Of a stretch of 64,000 nucleotides of DNA, positions 59,028 through 64,000 are shown piece by piece. The translations under genes were made by a program, and so were the position numbers. Every line of letters begins with the position of its first letter. The stretch's first letter is position 1. The stretch is from Chlamydomonas sphaeroides. Its lineage: Eukaryota > Chlorophyta > Chlorophyceae > Chlamydomonadales > Chlamydomonadaceae. Location: contig BDDC01000031.1 in NCBI GenBank assembly GCA_001662425.1, positions 99,114-163,113 on the forward strand, read 5' to 3'. The notes under the pieces are model-generated. The model ran no database searches. It was given only the letters and a program-made list of their open reading frames with translations, and was not told the origin of the DNA.

Positions 59028-59037
59028 TAATATAAAC
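59028..59037 (+). promoter_or_regulatory. TATA-like box (TAATATAAAC)
   Basis: TAATATAAAC lies 49 bases upstream of the ATG at 59087. Same core as the boxes at 32950 and 52828. Confidence 0.45.
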
Positions 59038-59086
59038 AAGAGTGAGGGAACAGTCAGGGAGCATTGATTGACTTTTGACGTCAGAC

Positions 59087-59395
59087 ATGGTGGCAGATGC
59101 TGATCGCGGGAGGACGCCCATTGATGTCCTGATACAAAACGAGATTGTTCACTGCATGCAACGCAAAACATGGAACAAACTCGAAATGTGCTTCAAGTGG
59201 CGGCTCATCTCGGCGTTCCTCCAAGAGCGCGGTCTCTACAATTTGTTGTTTGACGACCCGGCACGTCGGTCAGATGTGCAGCGGAAGATCCGTCATAATT
59301 TGGTTCCCGGGGTCGAGTACGACTGTATCTCCATGAGAATCACCAACATGGACTTGAGTCAATTGGGTCTGGTAGAAGAGGGTAGTATAGATTAG
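59087..59395 (+). CDS. Small soluble protein, 102 aa
   Basis: Helical sequence: TPIDVLIQNEIVHCMQRKTW, CFKWRLISAFLQERGLYNLL, then a DVQRKIRHNLVPGVEYDCISMR turn and strand. No recognised family. The stop codon lies within a 10-base tandem repeat (59383 on), so the C-terminal SID is encoded by the first repeat unit. Start at the ATG 59087; GTG/TTG upstream are not needed. Confidence 0.65.
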   Translation: MVADADRGRTPIDVLIQNEIVHCMQRKTWNKLEMCFKWRLISAFLQERGLYNLLFDDPARRSDVQRKIRHNLVPGVEYDCISMRITNMDLSQLGLVEEGSID

Positions 59396-59434
59396 TATAG
59401 ATTAGTATAGATTAGTATAGATTAGTATTGATTA
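59383..59434. repeat. 10-bp tandem repeat spanning a stop codon (AGTATAGATT)
   Basis: Five units of AGTATAGATT plus a variant (AGTATTGATT). Each unit contains TAG in the reading frame of the upstream gene, so its stop codon is part of the repeat. It also lies between two convergent genes. Confidence 0.9.
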
Positions 59435-59437
59435 TTA

Positions 59438-60499
59438 TCAGCACACGGCTGGTAGCGTTAGGATGACCATGGCGGCAATGGCAAAGGATAGCGTGCACGT
59501 TACGTAATCAGGGTGTTCGGTGATGTTACCAGATGGGTAAAGGAGCCGCATTGTCCACGGCAATGTCTTGTGGGCACTTGTAAGCTCGGGTCTTCTTACA
59601 TCGTCAGTGAATGTCTCGGGTTCAGGGTCAGGTTTGGTTGACGAGTTGATATATGCAACAGCAATGACCAAGATGATGGCTATAATAACAACCGTGGTCG
59701 TCAGGACAGCGGTCGACGTAGTAGACACCCCAATGGATGCAACCTGATACAGTGCCTCCAAGCCCACCTTGAGGGCAGGGTCACCACTTGTCAGGTCGAT
59801 GTCTGATTTCATGTTAGGATCATGCGACTCGGACATCTCATTTGACGTCGACATATCGAAGGCATCTGTCGCGGCAGCGGTCACAAAAGGAGATGTGGGA
59901 ACGGGCGAAATAATGGGTGCAGACAGGTCGGGGGGGTCAGAGAAGTCCGGCAGCAGAATAGGTGCTACCGTTGGTTGACCCTGGGCTGCTACTGCTACTG
60001 CAGGTTGTAGAATAGGTGCTATCACTGCTACTGCTACTCCTGGTTGACTCTGGGCTGCGCCTGCTGCCGCTGCTGCGCTGCTGCTGCCGCCGACCATCTG
60101 CTGCTGTCGTCGTCGTGGTCTGCTCGTGGGCATTTTCTTGCTGCTATTGGACATGCGGTCGAAGAGTAGTTTCAGCAGGTAGACCAATGAGCCAAGAGCG
60201 GTTGCCTGCTGCACGTAAATACATGCGCGCACGGCATTTTGGATGTTGGCTACAGCATGAGCATTGACGGCAACAATGGCCGCCGGTAGGATAGTCATGG
60301 ACGCGATGCACATAATACATAGCCCGCAGATGACGCGGGTTGCGCCCTTCTCTTGGATCGCGGTGCCTGCTGCGACAATGCATATGAGCCCCAACCACAC
60401 CAGCCAGGGCGGCCTTGCCTCTTCTTTCTTGGGGCCTTTGGAGATTTCCTGGGGTCTTTGAAGATCTGTCCTCATTCTGTATTGATTTACACACGGCAA
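59438..60499 (-). CDS. Multi-span membrane protein with Ala/Pro-rich middle, 353 aa
   Basis: Four hydrophobic segments: WLVWLGLICIVAAGTAI (about 32-48), CGLCIMCIASMTILPAAIVAV (58-78), TAVLTTTVVIIAIILVIAVAYI (about 263-284) and TCTLSFAIAAMVILTLPAVC near the C-terminus. Between the second and third is a basic patch (SRPRRRQQQM), then an Ala/Gln/Pro/Val stretch of about 60 residues. It contains PEPETFTDDVRR after the third span. Start at 60499 (MPCVNQYRM) or 60478 (MRTDLQRP); the latter has no upstream basic extension. Virion membrane protein candidate. Confidence 0.7.
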   Translation of the reverse strand: MPCVNQYRMRTDLQRPQEISKGPKKEEARPPWLVWLGLICIVAAGTAIQEKGATRVICGLCIMCIASMTILPAAIVAVNAHAVANIQNAVRACIYVQQATALGSLVYLLKLLFDRMSNSSKKMPTSRPRRRQQQMVGGSSSAAAAAGAAQSQPGVAVAVIAPILQPAVAVAAQGQPTVAPILLPDFSDPPDLSAPIISPVPTSPFVTAAATDAFDMSTSNEMSESHDPNMKSDIDLTSGDPALKVGLEALYQVASIGVSTTSTAVLTTTVVIIAIILVIAVAYINSSTKPDPEPETFTDDVRRPELTSAHKTLPWTMRLLYPSGNITEHPDYVTCTLSFAIAAMVILTLPAVC

Positions 60500-60625
60500 A
60501 GTAAATTGTCCTTGCTCTCACATCTTCGGTAGAGACATGAATAATACCGCGTTTGAATCGTCATCAGTTGTTTGTACAACAAGTGTAACCTATCATTGTC
60601 AGTTGTCAGTATCATTATTGTCACC

Positions 60626-61894
60626 ATGTCGTCTGATACGACGGCGTCATCTGTGCATAGCGCCAGGGGCGACAACATGTCCGCGGCCCTGGGGCTCGAT
60701 CTGCTTGTCAATGCCAAGAGTAAGCGCGCATCCTCCGATGCAATCTCCATCCTGTCGTCGGGGTCGGGCAGGAGTCGTGACTTAAAACCAAAGCACCACG
60801 ATAAGTGGATGTTGCCGTCATCGCGCGACGATGATGACCACCGCAGCAACGGCGGTGATCGCAACCTGTACGCCGAGTCGGATGCTTCGTCGGATGTCAG
60901 CTCAAAGAGCTCGAGAAGCAATCGCAGCAAGGTGTCCAGGGCAAGCTCTAGGATGATCCCTAAAGAGCCGACGCCGCCGTCGTCACAGAAGAAACAAGAT
61001 GAACGCAAAACAGATGAGTACTGGATGCGGCGCCCCCGCAATGAAGCCGAGGCCAACCTGCTCAAGCGGGAACTCCTCTACGAATTTGATAGACTCAAGC
61101 ACAAGGGCCATCGCATCCTTCGTGCGTACTCACTCGAGACGCCACTCGAAGAGCTGCAGACAGACTACATCCGCCTGAAGCGTGACACCGAGACAGACGC
61201 TGGAGTCATGTTCCAGCGTCAGATCTTGTTGACGTGCGTCTCGGGCATCGAGTTTCTGTCCAAAACCTTCTCCCCGTTCGACTGCAAACTCGAGGGGTGG
61301 TCGCACCACGTCAGCGACAACATCACGTCCTATGATGATGTCCTGGAGGAGCTATATGTCAAATACAAGAGCACTGGTAAAATGGCTCCTGAGCTACGCC
61401 TGCTCATGGCCATCGGTGGCAGCGCGTGTATGTTCAGCATGCAGCGCCGGATCTCAAACATGGCGGACAGCATGTTCAGCGGCGATGGAGGCGGTGGTGG
61501 AGGCGGTGGTGGAGGCGGTGGTGGAGGCGGTGGTGGAGGCGGTGGTATCATGAGTGGTATTGGGAGTCTCATTGGAGGGCTGTTCGGCGGCGGTGGAGGA
61601 GGGCTGTTCGGCGGCGGTGGAGGCAGAGCTGCGCCGCAGCGTACATACGAGAGCGCGGTGCCCATGCGAGGCCCCACCCTGAATGTCGACAGCGTCCTCA
61701 AGAACCTTCATCAAAACGCATTTGCCAACGGCGGCGGAGACCCCCAGCAGCGCGTAGAGATCATCTCGACCATCAGCGAGAGCGACATCCCGGATGATGC
61801 CAGCATCATGAGCGGGGCTTTCGTTATGAGCAGTCGCGCCCAGAAGCCTTCGGCTGCTGCGACCAACCGCAGGACGCTGGACCTGGACCTTTAG
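60626..61894 (+). CDS. DUF5767-family giant-virus protein with polyglycine, 422 aa
   Basis: The ATG at 60626 (MSSDTTASSVHSARG) opens a Ser/Asp-rich disordered region (1-130). The conserved core (about 135-270) is KRELLYEFDRLKHKGHRILRAYSLETPLEEL, DYIRLKRDTETDAGVMFQRQILLTCVSGIEFLSKTFSPFDCKLEGW and KMAPELRLLMAIGGSACMFSM, which matches the family known as DUF5767 across giant viruses, a probable virion or assembly component. A run of about 22 glycines (GGA/GGC/GGT codons) separates this from the basic/hydrophobic C-terminus. Expression of the polyglycine may be variable in length. Confidence 0.85.
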   Translation: MSSDTTASSVHSARGDNMSAALGLDLLVNAKSKRASSDAISILSSGSGRSRDLKPKHHDKWMLPSSRDDDDHRSNGGDRNLYAESDASSDVSSKSSRSNRSKVSRASSRMIPKEPTPPSSQKKQDERKTDEYWMRRPRNEAEANLLKRELLYEFDRLKHKGHRILRAYSLETPLEELQTDYIRLKRDTETDAGVMFQRQILLTCVSGIEFLSKTFSPFDCKLEGWSHHVSDNITSYDDVLEELYVKYKSTGKMAPELRLLMAIGGSACMFSMQRRISNMADSMFSGDGGGGGGGGGGGGGGGGGGGGIMSGIGSLIGGLFGGGGGGLFGGGGGRAAPQRTYESAVPMRGPTLNVDSVLKNLHQNAFANGGGDPQQRVEIISTISESDIPDDASIMSGAFVMSSRAQKPSAAATNRRTLDLDL

Positions 61895-61934
61895 TCCAGT
61901 ATAATTTTCCACTAAAAAATACTAAGAATCTGCA

Positions 61935-62933
61935 ATGATCGCAATGTCTAAAACAACTACGGTTCTGTTGGTGTTTGCTTCTCTCATCGCGATCTCTGCA
62001 TCCGTCCTGCTCTTCATGAGACCTCGTCATCGAAATGTCATTAGCAAGACGAAAGCATCTATCGAAGAGTTCATGGCAGAACCAGAACGCGATCCTGCGT
62101 TGACAACCGTATCAACGAAACTTGTGAAACTGTTTGACCTGCTCTTTAATCGGAACCCCACCCCTGCAGAAATTGAAAAGTACTCGGTTCTGCCAGATGA
62201 TGCTAGTCTCCTATCCGCACTTGCTGCCGACCAGAAGTCCGCACCCGAAAAAGCCACAACAGACAAGGTCGCGTCAGACAAGGTCGCGTCAGACAAGGTC
62301 GCGTCAGACAAGATCACAGAAGACAAGGTCATAACCGAAAAGATCACAGAAGACAAGGTCACAACCGAAAAGATCATTGAAGACAAGGTCACACCCAAAA
62401 AGGTCACAACCGAAAAGATCACACCCAAAAAGATCACAGCAGACAAGGTCACACCCGAAAAGATCACAGCAGACAACGTATCAAAGAGCAAACGTATCAA
62501 AGAGCAATCCACACAGGAAGACGATATGATGATGACGAGGTCGAGGACGAGAGGTCGAGAGGTCGAGAGGTCGCGGACCAGGTACGACATGTTTCCCCCA
62601 AACCCACTCTTTTTATCGGCAGCCACAGATGGGTTTGGTGTGTCAGTGGTTCCCCAAGGTTACTCTGCGCCAGCGTACGCACCGGCGGAATTCATCCATG
62701 ACACGTTGATGATGCAGCAGCGGCAGAAGACAAGCCAGGGAATTAACGAACATTTTGAGGAGAAGGAGATCTCGAGGAGTTCTCGGACTACCGACCAGGT
62801 AAAGAGAAGTATAGAAGAACGAAGTAACGAAGAGGAAGCAGATAAAGGAGTGGTCTGCTATGGAAAGAAGGACATGGTGCGTCGCCTCAATCGGATCGCA
62901 GATGAGCTAGCGTATTTTGCGGAGCGCGTCTAG
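61935..62933 (+). CDS. N-terminally anchored protein with DKVTTEKIT repeats, 332 aa
   Basis: Residues 7-28 (TTVLLVFASLIAISASVLLFM) form the membrane anchor, followed by SIEEFMAEPERD, a segment like the one after the anchor of other virion-like genes here. A helical domain (60-100) is followed by about 18 units of DKV/EKIT type (about 105-185), encoded by 15-base repeats, probably a charged coiled stalk. The rest contains a basic RSRTRGREVERSRTR and a folded C-terminus (MVRRLNRIADELAYFAERV). Start 61935 or M4 at 61944. Confidence 0.72.
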   Translation: MIAMSKTTTVLLVFASLIAISASVLLFMRPRHRNVISKTKASIEEFMAEPERDPALTTVSTKLVKLFDLLFNRNPTPAEIEKYSVLPDDASLLSALAADQKSAPEKATTDKVASDKVASDKVASDKITEDKVITEKITEDKVTTEKIIEDKVTPKKVTTEKITPKKITADKVTPEKITADNVSKSKRIKEQSTQEDDMMMTRSRTRGREVERSRTRYDMFPPNPLFLSAATDGFGVSVVPQGYSAPAYAPAEFIHDTLMMQQRQKTSQGINEHFEEKEISRSSRTTDQVKRSIEERSNEEEADKGVVCYGKKDMVRRLNRIADELAYFAERV

Positions 62934-62948
62934 TAAAGGAATATGGTC

Positions 62949-63338
62949 TCAAAGATCGCGAACGAACATGTACCAGACCCATGCAGCAACAAGTGCCAAG
63001 ACAAGAATGGAGATGACTTCGTGTGGAAACTTTTGGCACGCTTTGTACGTGACGAATATGGACATGGGTAACAAGACGATGCAGATGACGATCGCAACGA
63101 GCGTCAATATCAAACGAACCATATATGGCAACGAAAAGAAGAGGTACTTCAAGTAGAGGTACTTGGAGTAACCCGCTTCGACCGCGGAGGGTGCAAGCAT
63201 GTCAATGTGCTTCCGCAGGAACGCACGCTGCTCCTCGGTGCTCGCGTCCAGTAAGGACGGGTCGACGCGTGCGCTCGCAGATACCGAGTCATACCCTGTA
63301 TCGACGACAGACACGGTGTTGCTTACATCAATGCTCAT
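62949..63338 (-). CDS. Two-span membrane protein, 129 aa
   Basis: The ATG at 63338 (MSIDVSNTVSVVDTG) is preferred; the upstream frame continues into the transposon-end repeat and is unlikely to be translated. Two membrane segments: YMVRLILTLVAIVICIVLLPM (about 72-92) and ISILVLALVAAWVWYMFV (about 108-125). The first 65 residues are soluble. The stop (62949) is 16 bases after the convergent gene at 62933. No family. Confidence 0.7.
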   Translation of the reverse strand: MSIDVSNTVSVVDTGYDSVSASARVDPSLLDASTEEQRAFLRKHIDMLAPSAVEAGYSKYLYLKYLFFSLPYMVRLILTLVAIVICIVLLPMSIFVTYKACQKFPHEVISILVLALVAAWVWYMFVRDL

Positions 63339-63402
63339 GATGATGCGAGTGGTCTCTCGTTCTCTTGTAGAAGTACTAGTACTAGATACACTGGGTAATT
63401 TT

Positions 63403-63454
63403 GTAAATGAAAACAGTGTGCAAGACGCATGTATCGAGTCCCTTTTCGCCAAGC
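63403..63454 (+). repeat. Transposon 5' end, second copy of 52-bp segment
   Basis: 52 bases matching 29332-29383 with four differences. It begins 26 bases before the transposase ATG and overlaps its first codons. Candidate terminal inverted repeat; the matching right end would lie past the window edge. Confidence 0.8.
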
Positions 63455-64000
63455 AGTCCTCCGGGTGTATGCTTACACCGGCAGCATGCGCAGGACTGCT
63501 CGTATGTGTGGAGTGAGCGCAGCTTCCGTATGCAGGTGGCTCAGGCGCCTGGAGCCCATGGAGTGGACCGGGCGGCGGCGGGTGGTACTCAGTGACGCCT
63601 TGGTCGCATCGGTTGACGTGTTCATGCGTGACAAGACGCGGTGTTCCGCCATTGATGTTGTGCAGTTCATACGCGACTCATGGAGCATCAGCATCTCCAG
63701 GCAGTTAGCGCACTGTATCATCAGACGCCTTGGATTCACTTACAAGCGCACCAGGAAACGGGGCGGCAGCTCGCGTGCCAAGGCCTCCCTGCGACACTCT
63801 TTTTTTTGATCAGTTTCAGGCTGCTTACTCTCAAGGCGCACTTGTCGCACTGGACGAGTCTGGATTTGACCAGAGGTGCCGCCCAGTGTACGGCTACGCT
63901 CCTTCCGGGTCGCAAGCTATTGCTGATGTACAGCCTTGCAAGGACCGAAGTCGCTATAACCTCCTCATGGCAATCCACCAGTCTGGAACACACCATTCCG
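63429..64000 (+). pseudogene. IS630/Tc1-mariner-type transposase, frameshifted at a T8 run
   Basis: The first part (from 63429) encodes a helix-turn-helix region (SMRRTARMCGVSAASVCRWLRRL) and a second one (DVVQFIRDSWSISISRQLAHCIIRRLGFTYKR), typical of IS630/Tc1-mariner transposases. The frame ends at 63807-63809, at a run of eight T (63800-63807). One base ahead, the frame continues with a DDE-type beginning (LVALDESGFDQRC) and runs off the window, so the active-site Asp of the DESGF block is present. The break may be decay, a homopolymer sequencing error, or programmed frameshifting known in this superfamily. The remaining catalytic residues lie outside. Confidence 0.82.

Noticed and set aside
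1..64000. tRNA genes
   Set aside because: No convincing cloverleaf or conserved tRNA boxes were noticed by eye in the spacers; absence is not proven without tRNAscan.

Overview
The window is a piece of a large double-stranded DNA virus genome of the phylum Nucleocytoviricota (giant or large viruses), most likely one that infects a protist or alga. The evidence is a dense, nearly intergenic-free, two-strand gene layout combined with hallmark families: an A32-type packaging ATPase (42710-43537), an A18/XPB-like helicase (5787-7283), an Erv1-type thiol oxidoreductase (33708-34220), RNA polymerase subunits of the RPB6 and RPB9 types (37649-38026, 38170-38520), a TATA-binding-protein-like factor (22584-24023), a YqaJ-type exonuclease (51210-52391), a DUF5767-type protein (60626-61894) and two primase-like proteins. 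The major capsid protein and DNA polymerase B are not here, so I do not assign a family or host.

Layout. 1-5.7 kb: a tandem-repeat protein, a truncated-haemoglobin-like protein, a Nudix hydrolase, small membrane or structural proteins and a SWIB-domain protein. 5.8-7.3 kb: the XPB-like helicase. 7.3-15.5 kb: five tandem paralogues with two PAN/apple-like modules; four end in a LamG-like plus bulb-lectin region and the fifth has a different C-terminus. The third is interrupted by an assembly gap (12183-12638). 15.6-24.0 kb: a minus-strand information-processing block (RING-containing SNF2-like helicase, PrimPol-BTB-nucleotidyltransferase fusion, DEAH helicase, TBP-like factor). 24.2-26.6 kb: two consecutive genes, each apparently interrupted by one phase-0 spliceosomal intron. 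26.6-38.5 kb: primase, capping-enzyme-like protein, F-box-like protein, NET-domain protein, Erv1, several small membrane proteins, RPB6 and RPB9. 38.6-42.6 kb: a pair of alpha-helical paralogues, one truncated by a deletion and frameshift. 42.7-63.3 kb: packaging ATPase, a 1011-residue membrane protein, a Lon-type AAA+ ATPase, YqaJ exonuclease, two histone-H1-like basic proteins, a GT4 glycosyltransferase, a leucine aminopeptidase and many membrane proteins. 63.4-64.0 kb: an IS630/Tc1-mariner-type transposase with a frameshift at a run of eight T.

How it fits together: the window carries parts of a viral transcription system (TBP-like factor, RPB6, RPB9, A18-like helicase, capping-like protein, Nudix enzyme), replication and recombination (primases, YqaJ nuclease, helicases), packaging and virion maturation (A32, Erv1, membrane proteins), chromatin-like proteins (SWIB, NET, H1-like) and surface glycobiology (lectin array, glycosyltransferase). 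Recurrent TATA-like boxes lie 15-80 bases upstream of many genes. Short in-frame tandem repeats are unusually common. The most notable points are the two introns, the haemoglobin-like gene, the lectin array with its C-terminal module exchange, an N-terminal Cys motif shared by six proteins, and the PrimPol fusion. All functional calls were made by reading motifs; no database search was run.
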